Shown: positions 22,250 to 33,820, counted from the first letter of the stretch. The stretch is 64,000 nucleotides of DNA from Nemertoderma westbladi (GCA_032718475.1 JAUCBJ010000533.1:115057-179056), one strand, 5' to 3'. The notes: generated from the letters alone by a model not told the origin. Program-made: numbers and translations.

Positions 22250-23165
22250 GTTCAACAGTCTCCCACTGAAGGGCTATGTCTAAACATTAAATGTTCTTCC
22301 ATTTCTTGCTTTTAATTCTTTCAAGCTGAAACTTAAGCAGATTTGTAATAAATAATTAGTTATGTCATTCAAATGGGGCTAATCCGTCTGCAGTTCTTTA
22401 TTCTATACTGCTAGATGGTGAAATGTCTAGAAGTGAAATCTTTTGACCCATTCTGTTATTTATGATACATCCAAGTTGAAACTTGTCAGATATGTGCTAG
22501 AACACATCCTATATCTTTGTGGGTTCGGGAATTCTCCACTCTGCTGTCTGCTGCTAGAGGGCGAAATGTATGAAGTGATAACCTTATCCACTTCCTTGAT
22601 CTTAATCTGTTTTAAGCTGAATCATATAATATATGTACCAGACCGCATGCTGTGTCTTTTTGAGGAAAGTGATTTATCAGCAGTTTTCTAGTCTGCCGTT
22701 AGAGGTCGAACTGTCTGTAAGTGAAAACCTTCACACATTTCCGTGATTTGAATTAATTCGTTTAAGCTGAATCTTGTCTTATACAGTACTGTATGTTGTA
22801 CTATAGGCCTACCCGTCTACCACATGGTGTGTCTTTGTGAAGGTGATTGGTCTGCAGCAGTTTTCCAGTCTAGATGGCGTAATACCTGAAAGTGAAAAGC
22901 TTCCAACTTTCCTTGATTTTAATCCATTTAAGCTGAAACTTTGCGTTTATACTAGAGAAAAATGGCTGCTTATTTGTGGGATGGTACTCCATCTACACTT
23001 CTACAGTTTGCCGCTAGAGGTCGACATATCTGAAAGTGAAAACCTTCTTTCACTTCGTTATCCGTTTAAGTTCCATTTGGCGGACATGCTAGACTGTAGA
23101 CCATCCATAGGCTACAGTACCTCTTTGTTGGGACGGTAATCTCTCAGCAGTTCTCCATTCTAGCG
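22250..23165 (-). repeat. Diverged inverted copies of the ~147-bp satellite B
   Basis: About seven ~150-bp units in which GCCGCTAGAGGTCGACATAT followed by CTGAAAGTGAAAACCTT, or close variants, recur (about 22390, 22545, 22690, 22870, 23005). These are reverse complements of the AAGGTTTTCACTTTCAGATA and GCCCCCTAGCGGCAGAC segments of 5040-7835. Divergence is much higher than within the main array. Confidence 0.8.
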
Positions 23166-23258
23166 CTAGTGCACTGATTTCATAACATTTTAGTAATGTC
23201 TATGGGAAATTATGCCATATCAATTTCAGAATATTCCACCAAGAGCCAAGACGATGGG

Positions 23259-23914
23259 TGTAAACGGATTCAATTCCACTTCATTACCCACCAGAAAATG
23301 GGACTAGCGGCATTTTAGCAATATGTTGGGGATACGAGATTACCAATATTAATCTCGTATCATAAACAACATTGGGGGGGGGGGGGGGGGGTGTGGGGCG
23401 ACACAAGCTCCAAAGCCACATAGGAAGGTTAGAGGTCAAACCACCTCGGAGGGAATACAGCTAGTAGAGGCTAGCAGGGGAGGGAAAACACTCCCTGAGA
23501 GTGCCAAGGTGACAAGTAGTATATTAGCCAATAGAGGGGAGGGAAGCACGTGATAGGGAACAGGAAAGCATCCATTGGGTAGAAGGCCAAAGTAGAGTAA
23601 GAGGTGAAGCAATATTCAATGTATTAACCATATATTATCTCAGATTGTTGGATTGGTGTATCAGTTGTGTTATTCAGTTTAGGGCAGACCAGTCATAGTT
23701 ATTGACCAACAACGCCATACTGGTAACTATTTATCTGTATTTCTGCATCTTATTCTATTGTGCTATCACTGCGAGTATTTACTAATATCGAAAGACAACA
23801 TCAAATTCTTATTGTTTTTCCCCTACGGCCTCGGCCAAAGCTGTCAGCACAATCCCCAAGCAGAACGGTGACGCGTACTATAACAACCCGGTCGGGATCC
23901 CTGATCCCGTCACA
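23259..23914 (+). repeat. 5' LTR with a ~110-bp private insertion
   Basis: Matches the 3' LTR from TGTAAACGGATTCAATTCCA onward. After ACTAGCGG an extra ~110 bp (about 23312-23420) contains a perfect 12-bp-stem hairpin GATACGAGATTA/TAATCTCGTATC and an 18-G run, absent from the 3' LTR. The 3' LTR in turn lacks ~45 bp near its end (23855-23895). Confidence 0.88.
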
Positions 23915-24324
23915 ATCAATAACTCCACCAACTGTTAACATAAACTGTGACTGTGAGAAGGAAAGGAAAGATGAGCGACAGAGAGCCCCGATTATCTGAG
24001 TGAGAGAGGACGCCGCCGCGGACCCCGGACGATACCAACCAAATGATCCGTGAGGCCGCGACGAGACGGTATCGGACTGCCACACCGGATTCGCCAACGA
24101 GGGACGATCCGGCTGCCCAAGCGGAGGGCGGCTGCCAACCACGAGAGGGAGACGAGTCGATGCACGATGGCGGTCGGAGTACCGAAGTCGCCGGCCAGCC
24201 ACAGGAAAGGGGCGACAGACGGACCAACGGGAACGGCGACGGTGGAGCTGCCGGTACGACGCCGAACCAGGAGAGGAGGAGGTCGGGACAAGTGATCGGC
24301 TATGACGGGCCTACAACGCCACCA

Positions 24325-25212
24325 AGAAGTTACTGAAGGAGGCCAGAGAAGGGAGAAAGGTAGACCAGCCTAAACTACGTCAGAGACTAGATGAGTCGAA
24401 TAAACATTTTCGATATTTAGTCCGATTTGGACAGGGAGAACTGGCGAGTGAGAGAGCGAGGGGGGTCATCCGGAACTGTTTGAATTGTGGCAGTCCGGGG
24501 TAATGGAGCCTGAAGTAGAGTACGTAGGGCCTTACTTAGTGGATGCTAGGAGAATTAAGTTAGTGGGTTGGGTGGATCCGCACGAGGGCGAACCTGAGTT
24601 TAACCCCGAGGATTCGGTCTCGTCGGTTAGCGAGAACCCCCATAAAGCAGGGGAAAGTAAGCAGGACAGAGAGGCGATGGGAGTCCGTCGCGACCGATAA
24701 GTCTGCTACATCCTCCGCAAAAGCAAGAAGGGTGTTAGAAATAGATCTGGCGTGTCAACTAGATATGGTGGCGCTAGACCAGAAGGAGTTAGAGAGGCAG
24801 CTGGATGAGGGAACTGCGTTATTAGAGAAAGAGAGAGAGTTAGCGAGGGAATGTAGAGAGAGGGCCGAGAGGGCAGCGAGGAACTGTAGAGAGCAAGAAG
24901 AGAGAGAGACAAATGAGCGTAAAGAGCGAGAGGCGAGAGTAGAGAATGAGCGTAGAGAGCGGGAGGCAAGAGAGATAGAATTAGCGAACCAAAGTTTGCG
25001 AGAGGATAGAGAGAGAGAGAGCGGGAAAGCGTATGCGGGATGATATGCATGCCCGGTTAAGGGGGCTTATGCAATACCAGGCAAAGCAAAAGCGCCGATT
25101 AGAACTGGCCCAGTTGGGATTATCAGAGAGTGAGGCCGGTTCGGGTAGTATTTATGAGGAGCCCGAAGTAATGGAAACGTTTCTTAATACCCCACTTACA
25201 GGCACCGGATGA
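24325..25212 (+). pseudogene. gag N-terminal coiled-coil region of the LTR element (frameshifted)
   Basis: Pieces in different frames read KKLLKEAREGRKVDQPKLRQ, then MEPEVEYVGPYLVDARRIKL (24503 on), a long Arg/Glu-rich coiled coil (24732-25043, RERAERAARNCREQEER), and RRLELAQLGLSESEAGSGSI up to TGA at ~25211. The composition and order fit a BEL/Pao Gag N-terminal helical segment. At least three frame breaks. Confidence 0.65.
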
Positions 25213-25242
25213 CAGACCCAGGACTGGTGTAACCGTACGGGC

Positions 25243-26040
25243 GGGGGGGGGGGGGGGGGGTAATAATAATACGTTAGAAGGAATCAATATTAATAGTACC
25301 GTAGTAGACAACCCTAATCAAACCTTTATTGCAGGAAGTAATCTTTTATCCGGTAATAACAATTCTAATTTAAATACACAAAATAATAATAATTCTAATT
25401 TAAATATAGAAAATAATAATAATTTTAATTTAAATATACAAAATAATTCAAATAATAGTCCTGATTCCGAGCAAAATAATTTAAATAATTTGGATAACAA
25501 TAATATTGATAATGGTGCTATTAATACAAACGTAGGAGACATAGGTGGTCTGGGCAGCGAGAGCCTGTAAGACCACGTAGTTACGCAGGGAGTAGCGGGG
25601 GTGAGTCACCCCGACGGGAGCCTGCAAGGCCACGTAGTTAGGTAGGGAGTAGTGGGGGTGAGTCAACCCGACGGGAGCCTGCAAGGCCACGCAGTTGCAC
25701 AGAGAGAGGCGGGGGTGAGTAGACCCAGCCGCAGTAGAGACAATGCGTCGACTAGAGAGGGGCATAGAAGCAAAGTAGGATGTAGTGAAGTAAGAAGTGA
25801 CGAGTGGGGGGGGGGGGGGGGGCTACGGGCGCCCCACCATGGGAGATTAGTGGCGAGAGGGGCGGGGGGCAGAGAATGTCCCACAAGAGGGGCGTAGAAG
25901 CGAAGGAAGAGGTAGTGAAGTAAGAAGTGGTGAGTGGGGGGGGGGGGGGGGGGCTACGGGCACCCCACCACGAGAGATTAGTGGCGAGAGGGGGGGGGGG
26001 CGGAGAATGTCCCACGAGCGTCGGCGGATAATGCGCGGGG
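25243..26040 (+). repeat. Low-complexity block: Asn-rich tract and GC-rich tandem repeats
   Basis: Opens with an 18-G run, then an AAT-rich stretch (25261-25560) that in one frame encodes dozens of Asn separated by Leu, Ile and Ser. Next come three ~59-bp units (CACGTAGTTA...GGGGGTGAGTCA) at 25565-25725, then two ~120-bp units each containing a 17-18-G run (25806-25822, 25936-25953) and CTACGGGC(G/A)CCCCACCA. Position within gag suggests expansion of a disordered linker. Confidence 0.75.
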
Positions 26041-27127
26041 CGAGTTAGGTGAACTGCGGCACCCGACGACGGAGAATAGTAGGGGGGTTATTGCGAGTAT
26101 CCCCAGGAGCGTCCAACTGGGCAGAGAGAGAGATGTTGACGCCGAGAGCGGGCGAGCGAGAAGACATCAGTCGGAAGAGGGAAGAAGAACAGTGGAGTTT
26201 ATCCGGGAGGTCGAAGAGAGATCTCACGAGCGGGATCGCTACACTGAAGAGAGAAGAAGTGAAGAGATAGAAGAAGCGTTGCTACGAGCAACCGGAGAGC
26301 GAGGATGGACAGCGAACCGTCGGTAGCAGAGATGGAGTTAGAGAGCCAGTGGGGTCGAACTCTGGGAGATTGCCGTCACCCCGGAGAGACGCAGCCTGGC
26401 GAGATATACCATACACCGGGAGAAGGGTACAGGATGTACCGGTATGAGGACAGGAGAGGGGATCAAAGAGAAACTTCCCGACGGGATATAGCTGCCAATC
26501 GAGAGTACGGTGGTAGTGGGGAGGACTTCTTGGAATATTCGAGAAGATTAAACTTCGGTCCGGAAGGACACAGGCAGACTGCAGGACATACTGTAGGCCT
26601 TACTGCACATACTATAGGCCATGATGGAAGAGATAGTGTAAGCGATAGGGTAGCGTGGACGACGTGATTAGATCCGGAAGTCGCGGCGTACATACCGGTA
26701 GGTAGGCAAGAAGCAGATAGGCCTATACAGGTACCTGCACACCAGTATGACTATAATATGCAGGGATATAACATATACCCAGGGGAGGGGGGAGTTATTG
26801 CCGATAGATGTGTGGGCCCCAATATATTAACATCAACCCCAGTACCTAACACAACACCGGTGGGGGGGGGGGGGGGGGACAGGGTGACATTCCCCCATTA
26901 CAATATCAGCAATACACTCATCCGAGAATAATAACACCGAACCCCCTGGACCAGAACAGATCGTGCGATATGGAGATATGGAGGGGGCCGTTATCCCCAA
27001 TGATATATCCGACACAGAAGAAATCAACAGGCCTGACGGGCAAACCGCACCCAACAGGAGAGTCTGTACAGCATCTGTCGAACCCATTGGAAGCACAGGC
27101 GATGGGTATGGCAACACTCATTGATGC

Positions 27128-28308
27128 GTTAAGACCAGGATCGAGCTATCACCAGTTGAGCCACTTAAATTCGACGAAAGCAGACTGGAAGAATACCTGC
27201 AATTCCGACGCATGTACAGTAATGAAATATTAACTAAGAATCTGAAGCAGGCGGAGTGCTTAAAACATTTACAAGTTTACACGGGGGGCCCAGCATACGA
27301 TATCGTGAGGCAGTATCAAGGTATCGAGGGTGGCTTCACGACTGCATGGTGGGCCCTAGACAGGGAATACGGACACCCTGCCAAGATCATGCGGCAGACC
27401 TTGAGGGGAATAACATCGGGTGGCCTACAGGATAACCCTGTCAGTATAAAGAATTTCGCGAACAAGGTCGAGAAGGCGTTAATCGTGCTAAAGACCTTGG
27501 ATGCGCCATACGAGCTCAACGCATCGAATAACATCACCACGATAGCTCAGGCACTGCTAATCTGGCTAAGAAACAAATGGAGGAAGATCGCCTTCTCCAC
27601 CCGGGAGAAGAAAGGTGCGGAACCGGCCCTAGAGGAAACTCGAACTTCCTCAATTATGAAGCGGAGTTGATTACAGACCCAGTCTACAGTGAGGATAGTT
27701 TGGGGAAGGCGCCGAAAGCTGAATACAACAGGCCTAAACCCAAACATAATCCAGCAGATGCATTCCCGAGAGTGAGACAGTCGCTACCACATGCGGCAAC
27801 GCAGGGGACTACAAGTCCACAGTTAGCTGGGAGTAGGGCCACACCGTGGCAGGGACAGAAACAAAATAACAACACGAACAAATATAATCCCAACACACCC
27901 AGTAGGCCGAGTCCAAATAACCAAAACACTAAACCAGTAGATATGAATCTACGCGCAATACGTGAAGGGCTATACAGGGAGCGCTACGATCCAGGATATG
28001 AATGTCAATTGCATAGGGATGGGACCTATAAGACCATGAGTCATAAGCATTGGCAAGCATTGCCTAAACAGGATCGTGTAGCCTACGCGGATACAAACAG
28101 ACTATGTCATCGATGCGTGGTAGAAGGACACAGATTCGGAGAGTGTAGAGAAACACCGACAGAATATGACGAGACTGGAGGCCAAACAATGGCTACGAGC
28201 ACGACAGGAGCAAGAAGAAAGAGGAAAGTACTACTCGGGGTAGTACCAGTGAGGATATCAGGAAAGGGCGGCCGATCAGTCACAACATTGATGCTGGTCG
28301 ACAGCTGA
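27128..28308 (+). pseudogene. gag capsid/nucleocapsid and start of protease of the LTR element
   Basis: A BEL-type capsid region (KFDESRLEEYLQFRRMYSNE, LKHLQVYTGGPAYD, TTAWWALDREYGHPAKIMRQ, SIKNFANKVEKAL) breaks frame near 27590 and continues in the frame 27577-28308. There it carries a Pro/Asn-rich linker, an upstream YECQLHRDG segment and the knuckle CHRCVVEGHRFGEC. The protease begins VPVRISGKGG...TLMLVDS and meets TGA at 28306-28308, where the active-site glycine should be; the same frame then continues AAFTLVENWV. Confidence 0.85.
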
Positions 28309-28740
28309 GCAGCCTTCACGCTGGTGGAGAATTGGGTGGCCGATGAGATATGGTTAGAGACGAGGCCGAGTAGGATGGCAGTAACTACTATCTCGAGCAA
28401 GGATGAGGTCCTGGAGATGAGGACGGGATGGTGCAAGATATCAGCAATAGCACCAGTATGTGATTATGGGGCGACCATCGACCCCATACAGATAATAGAA
28501 TCGATTAATATAAGCGCCAGGCGACCCACCAGGATCGAGGTCGAGCAATACCGGTTCCTGGACAATATTGATTTCTCAATACTGGAGGGGACGTCTCAAA
28601 GGTATCCATCATAGTCGGAATGGATTGTCCAACGGCCCACGAGTGAGTATGGACCATATTCGGAGAGAATAAGCAGCGGGATCCGACAGCGATTCTCACG
28701 CCGTTCGGATGGAAGAGGAGAGTTAAGTTAGAGATTAGGG
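28309..28740 (+). pseudogene. Protease remainder and RT-linker stub
   Basis: The frame continues after the TGA through AAFTLVENWVADEIW and MAVTTISSKDEVLEM to SIIVGMDCPTAH near 28620-28640, then DPTAILTPFGW near 28690, which is the usual BEL linker just ahead of reverse transcriptase. RT itself never begins: the sequence passes directly into a minisatellite. This marks the polymerase deletion point. Confidence 0.75.
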
Positions 28741-29425
28741 AGTGTGGTATATAGACATACCACGAGAGTAGTAGTAGGGTACATAGTACCGAGAGAGTTA
28801 GTGGTTGTGGGCACCGAAAGCGCCACATAGAAAGAGGGTAGAGGGTATTGTATGTAGGTATACCATAGAAGTAGTGGCAGAGGGGTTGTGGGCACCGAAA
28901 GCGCCACGTAGAAAGAGAGTAGAGGGTATGGTATGTAGGTATACCATAGAGGTAGTAGCAGAGGGGTTGTGGGCACCGAAAGTGCCACGTATTGAGAGAG
29001 TGAAGGGTGTGGTATGTAGGTATTAGGTAGTAGCATTATGTAGGTAGTAGCAGTATTAGGGTACATAGTACCAAGTTAGAGGCTGTGGGCACCGAGAGCG
29101 CCATGTAGTAAGAGAGTAGGGGGTATGGTATGTAGGTATACCATAGAGGTAGTAGCAGAGGGGTTGTGGGCACCGAAAGCGCCACGTAGTAAGAGAGTAG
29201 GGGGTATGGTATGTAGGTATACCATAGAAGTAGTAGCAGAGGGATTGTGGGCACCGAAAGCGCCACATAGTAAGAGAGTGAAGGGTGTGGTATGTAGGTA
29301 GTAGCATTATTAGGGTACATAGTACCATAGAAGTTAGAAGTTGTGGGCACCAAGAGCGCCACGTAGTAAGAAAGTAAAGAGTATATATGCATAGCATAGT
29401 AGTGGTAGGGTACATAGTAAGAAGG
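28740..29425. repeat. ~78-bp minisatellite replacing the polymerase region
   Basis: Seven copies of TTGTGGGCACCGAAAGCGCC (or AGAGCGCC) at about 28804-29342, each followed by ACGTAG...GAGAGTAGAGGGTATGG and the near-palindrome GTATGGTATGTAGGTATACC. Long antisense open frames here (rich in Tyr-Ile-Pro and Leu-Trp-Tyr) are repeat artefacts. Confidence 0.9.
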
Positions 29426-29519
29426 AAGTAGAGAAGTAGATAGGATAATAGCACAGACAGGGGGAACATAAGAAAAATAAAATAAGACTAAAGGAAAATT
29501 GGCACTTTGGGAGTGGTAG

Positions 29520-29710
29520 AGAACACAGGACATTGTGGAGCAGTGGGGAGGGGCCAGCTCATGGGCCTTGTCTGCCTCAAGCCGATGGACTGGGGCAAGT
29601 TCCGGGGGGATTACGGAGCGGGCACAGGACATTGTGGAGCAGTGGCGATGGGCCAGCTTATGAGGCTTGTCTGCCACAAGCCAATGGACTGGGGTAAGTT
29701 CCGAGAGGAG
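29520..29710. repeat. ~100-bp direct duplication
   Basis: ACAGGACATTGTGGAGCAGT ... CAAGCCGATGGACTGGGGCA occurs twice (about 29525-29612 and 29624-29708). A GAGA-rich purine tract follows to 29870. Confidence 0.85.
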
Positions 29711-30123
29711 TATGAGAGGAGTACAAGGGAAGCATGGAGAGGAGGTGTTGAAACATGAGCGAGAGAGAGGAGTGCAATTCAAGTGTGGGGAGCGAGCAGT
29801 AAGAGAGAGAGTAAGGGACAATGAGGTCCGTGAGAGAGAGAGAGAGTAAGGGACAGAGGGGTCAAATTAGAGTGAGGTTTTTTGAAAATTGTGAGAAAAG
29901 AGTCCACAATTGTCTCAAACGGAGACGTCAGATACCTTGGTGCAACATAGCTCGTGATTGCACCAAGGAGGGGTAGCAACAACATACCGAGGGGGGCGGC
30001 CTGGAAAGCCGACCCCGAGTAAAGAACTCCACCCCACACCCGATATTAGATTGGGTTCCAGCGGAATTGAAGCGTACTCGAGGTTGATGCTATCTTCTCA
30101 TCGGGAAGATAGCATGGGGGGTG

Positions 30124-30638
30124 TGTAAGCGGATTCAATTCCACTTCATTACCCACCAGAAAATTGGACTAGCGGAAATAGGAAGGTTAGAGGTCAAACC
30201 ACCTCGGAGGGAATACAGCTAGTAGAGGCTAGCAGGGGAGGGAAAACACTCCCAGAGAGTGCCAAGTTGACAAGTAGTATATTAGCCAATAGAGGGGAGG
30301 GAAGCATGTGATAGGGAACAGCAAAGCATTCATTGGGTAGAAGGCCAAAGTAGAGTAAGAGGTGAAGCAATATTCAATGTATTAACCATATATTATCTCA
30401 GATTGTTGGATTGGTGTATCAGTTGTGTTATTCAGTTTAGAGCAGACCGGTCATAGTTATTGACCGACACCGCCATACCGGTAACTATTTATCTGTATTT
30501 CTGCATCTTATTATATTGTGCTATCACTGCGAGTGTTTACTAATATCGAAAGACAACATCAAACTCTTATTGTTTTTCCCCTACGGCCTCGGCCAAAGCT
30601 GTTAGCACAACCCTGTCGGGATCCCTGATCCCGTCACA
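30124..30638 (+). repeat. 3' LTR
   Basis: TGTAAGCGGATTCAATTCCA to CCCTGATCCCGTCACA. Collinear with the 5' LTR apart from the private indels; roughly 97% identical by eye in the shared parts, so the insertion is not ancient. Confidence 0.9.
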
Positions 30639-31280
30639 ATGGGCAATGTTCATCAATCCAGTCAATGGTTAACATTTAACAACCGATTAACTATGAACCT
30701 GTCCAAAACAGAATGTTTCCTTGTATGTACGGTAAGGTACCCTACCCAGGACCCAGCCAGGAGATGCTGAAGAAGACGCTTACCCTAAATGGTCAATACC
30801 ATGGACTAGACATAAAGAACAAACTGTGCCAGTCTGTCAGTGTGTAGGCCTACAAAGTTATTTACAAAGTAGACAACATTGGTTAATGTTGAGGAACATT
30901 TGGTGTTGAGGAACATCTATCTTGGACGAGATACTGCTTTAATTATAATAAGGAAAGGAAATGCACGTCTCCAACTATTGTACCGGAATGGGGCTGATCT
31001 AAACACTGGGTTTAGAGTTAGACACATGCTTTGCCTTTCTCTCATACAGCCACACTTGGATTATGCAGCGCCGTGCTGGTCTGGTACTACCGTACTACTC
31101 AATTACCAAACTTCTGCGGAACCGTTTTGAAGCACTAGAACGCAAAGCCATTCGGTTCTGCTTACACCTTGGACCGCGCACCCATGTGGTGACTCACGGA
31201 CAATTTGTCGAAATAAACAGGCTACCCATAGCAGAACGCGTTCGTACAGATAGTCGTAAAACTCATAACTCAAATCTTTA
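30639..31280 (+). pseudogene. LINE reverse-transcriptase C-terminal fragment (insertion target of the LTR element)
   Basis: Right after the target duplication, one frame reads NVHQSSQWLTFNNRLTMNLS followed by KTECFLVCT, the thumb-proximal region of CR1/Jockey-type RTs. Further on are LSLIQPHLDYAAPCWSG (31040s) and LERKAIRFCLHLG (31130s). Multiple stops and frame changes; a long-dead copy. Confidence 0.75.
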
Positions 31281-31311
31281 AAATAAAACGAGGACTGGCG
31301 CTTTTTTTAAG

Positions 31312-31604
31312 GTTCCACCTTGGTGTAGTGGTTGCATTGAATTCACATCTCCTGTAGGTCGTGGATTCGATCCTCACATGGGCCAGGGCAGTTGTCGTTT
31401 CGGCACGAATGCTCTAAAGGGACCAGCCAGGCCGCATCTCTGCCTTGCATCATTAAGTGGTAGCTAAATGAGTACTAGAGATTCCTCTGGGGAGTAAAGT
31501 TCTGGGGGGACCGCACTGGAAATAAGTCGTCAGACTTTGTGCGTAATCCCTGACCTAGCGGCCGAAGAAAATTTACTTTTACCTTTACTTTACTTTTACT
31601 TTTA
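31312..31604 (+). mobile_element. tRNA-derived SINE
   Basis: Internal pol III promoter: A box TGGTGTAGTGG (31321-31331) and B box GGATTCGATCC (31363-31373), spaced as in tRNA. A unique body (CATTAAGTGGTAGCTAAATG, GTCGTCAGACTTTGTGCG) ends in a T-rich ACTTTTACTTTTA tail. The tRNA head cannot fold as a full tRNA, hence SINE rather than tRNA gene. Confidence 0.75.
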
Positions 31605-31778
31605 TACTTCAGCGACATTATTTCATTCAGCGACTCGCAACACGACCTACGATCCAATAATCAGCGTGCCAACATCCCTCACAAACGCACAGCTATCGGT
31701 CGCAAGTTGTTCACATATCTGGGACCGAAGTATGCCTACTACAGTACTGTACTAAAAGTTGAGAATTTTGCTTTACTT

Positions 31779-32441
31779 GAGCATTGTGGCATTACTATAT
31801 GGTATGTATAAGCAAAATTTGAAAATTTTAATATGACATTTTCTGTACTTATCTTTTGTTGTTCTAGAAGAAAAATATTTGTTTTAGAACATTTTTTTTT
31901 TACAAAACTATAGCTAATATGAAATATGACACAACATTAAAAAAAAGTATAGCAAAAACTAGCAACTACAAAAAAAATTCCGGTCATGGGTACACATACT
32001 ATAGTATGTAGTAGTGCCATTCATTTTTATACACGTTGTAAAACGATTCCATGCGTTTTAAATAGAATCCAAATTTTTTCTAAAAAATGTTCTAGAACAA
32101 AAAATATTTGTTCCAGAACATAATATTTTTAAAAAAGAATAGTTGACATGTTCTGCAACATTTTCTATACAAATAGAAATAAGAACTAGCTACTATAAAA
32201 TATTTATAGAGGGAAGTAGGATGTCGGAACCAGTGATGAAATTACTATCTAAACCTACCTAAAACACTAGCTACACCATAAAATTTAGAACAATAATTTT
32301 TCTTGTCCGTTGAAATCACTCATTCTGTCTTCTGATTTTGACTTTTTATGATATAGTTACATGCACGGAAACAATTATTAAAATCAATCGAAAAAATTGT
32401 AAATTTTTGCTTATACATACCATAGTAATGCCCATTGTAGA
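31779..32441. mobile_element. Inverted-repeat (MITE/foldback-like) element
   Basis: The left end CATTGTGGCATTACTATATG...GTATGTATAAGCAAAATTT is mirrored at the right end (32390-32441, reverse complement CAATGGGCATTACTATGGTA...TGTATAAGCAAAAATTT). The interior is AT-rich and repeats TTCTAGAAC/GTTCTAGAAC palindromes. No coding capacity. Confidence 0.75.
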
Positions 32442-33140
32442 GTTATAGAACAAAATATAAATATTATACACTATTCTAGAACTTAAATAAAATTAAAAAT
32501 ATAACGTTCTAGTACATATAGCTAGTTATTTTTCAATTTTTAATTAGCTTGTAATTTAAAAAAATATAAAAATTGTTTTAGTAATGTTTGGTGCTTTGGT
32601 AATTTTCAATATTAATTTAAATGTAGGCCTATTCAGAAATTTATTTAAAAATAAATTTTTTGATTTACTAGGTATTTTAATAAAAAAAAACTAGCTACCG
32701 GTATATGTTAGAAATATAACAATTTTCAATATTCATTTAAATGTATTCAGAAATTCATTTAAATACTTTTTTTTAATTTACCAACTATTTTAAAATTAAA
32801 AATAAACTAGCTATATGTTCTAGAACGTAATATTATTTTATTTTATTTATGGTTTATAATAGTATATAATTATTTGCATTTGTTCTACAACTCTTCAACG
32901 TTGCCAATGATATAAGTTTTAAAAATGTAGTGCTATACAGACCTCTAGTCAAAACGGTATTCCTTCTAGAATAATATTTTTTAAAAGGAACTACTGTATA
33001 ATAAATTGAAATTATATTTAAAAATTAACAAGTGCTACGATAACAATTTTTTTACGGGAAAGTAGGAGAACGGAACCAGTGTCGAAAATCATAGCTATGC
33101 TTACCTAAAACATAGCTACCATAAAATTTAGTTGCTTGAA
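32442..33140. repeat. AT-rich region with internal direct duplications
   Basis: CAATTTTCAATATT(A/C)ATTTAAATGTA...AACTAGCTA occurs at 32596-32695 and again at 32719-32815. GGAACCAGTG...TACCTAAAACA(C)TAGCTAC occurs at 32228-32275 (inside the preceding element) and 33074-33122. This suggests overlapping copies of one AT-rich transposon family. Confidence 0.65.
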
Positions 33141-33820
33141 TATCAAAGGGACATTTGATCATTGAAGGAATTGCAACAAATTTGAATTTCTAGAACTCTG
33201 CTCCCTCATATTATCAGGTCTCAATCTTTAAAATCAGTTCCAGATTTAACCTCTTCCACGTATGCAAGCGCCTCTGTACATTACTGTCGATGTCTTAAGT
33301 TATAATCAAAGTGGTTGTGAATTGTAACCATGGTAGCTAGAGGATGGAACCTATTAATATGCGAATATTTTATATTTTATTATTATATTCTAATTGATTG
33401 GATGTAACTAAGCTACCAAAAGCGGGATAGGATTAATAACTGGTTATTTTCCCTAGGGCGAATTCGGATATTTTTTTACATAGCCCACCATTGTATTGTT
33501 ATTTTAAACAGTTTTTAATGGGGAAAAACTACAATAATGTAGTTTATCCAATAGGCCTAGGCCTAATGCATTATATTTATTGGCTCTATCACTTTTGCGT
33601 ACCAATGTAAGTTTGTACCATCTGACCATACTGCCCATATACATGATATACATGATCTGATATGATTGCTACAGACTTCTTACTACAATGACAATCATTA
33701 CCTTTCAGCCTTTAGCTTATAGTACTGTAGTAGGCCTATACTGCTATAGCAGTATAGGCTACTGTCTGACTGTAATTGGTAATTATAATATTATAGACTG
33801 TGTGTGTGTGTGTACAGGTG
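33141..33820. other. Non-coding, nothing recognised
   Basis: AT-rich, with TAGGCCTA-type palindromes near 33552 and 33732 and a short (TG)n at 33800-33813 just before the GC-rich palindrome. Confidence 0.5.

Larger units (their letters stand above)
23254..30643 (+). mobile_element. LTR retrotransposon, BEL/Pao-type gag, polymerase deleted; complete with target duplication
   Basis: 5' LTR 23259-23914 and 3' LTR 30124-30638 (TGTAA...CACA) are flanked by the 5-bp direct repeat ATGGG (23254-23258 and 30639-30643). A G-rich polypurine-like stretch precedes the 3' LTR. The interior carries gag, part of protease, and several tandem-repeat blocks, but no RT, RNase H or integrase, so it is non-autonomous. 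It sits in a LINE fragment whose 3' part resumes at 30639. Confidence 0.88.

Noticed and set aside
24706-25050. Antisense Leu/Ser/Pro-rich frame resembling a membrane protein
   Set aside because: It is the complement of the Arg/Glu coiled-coil region of gag.
28728-29821. Long antisense open frames rich in Tyr, Pro, Leu and Trp
   Set aside because: They are produced by the 78-bp minisatellite and neighbouring duplications of the LTR element.
31312-31390. Possible tRNA gene
   Set aside because: A and B boxes are good but the acceptor stem does not pair, and a SINE body and tail follow.
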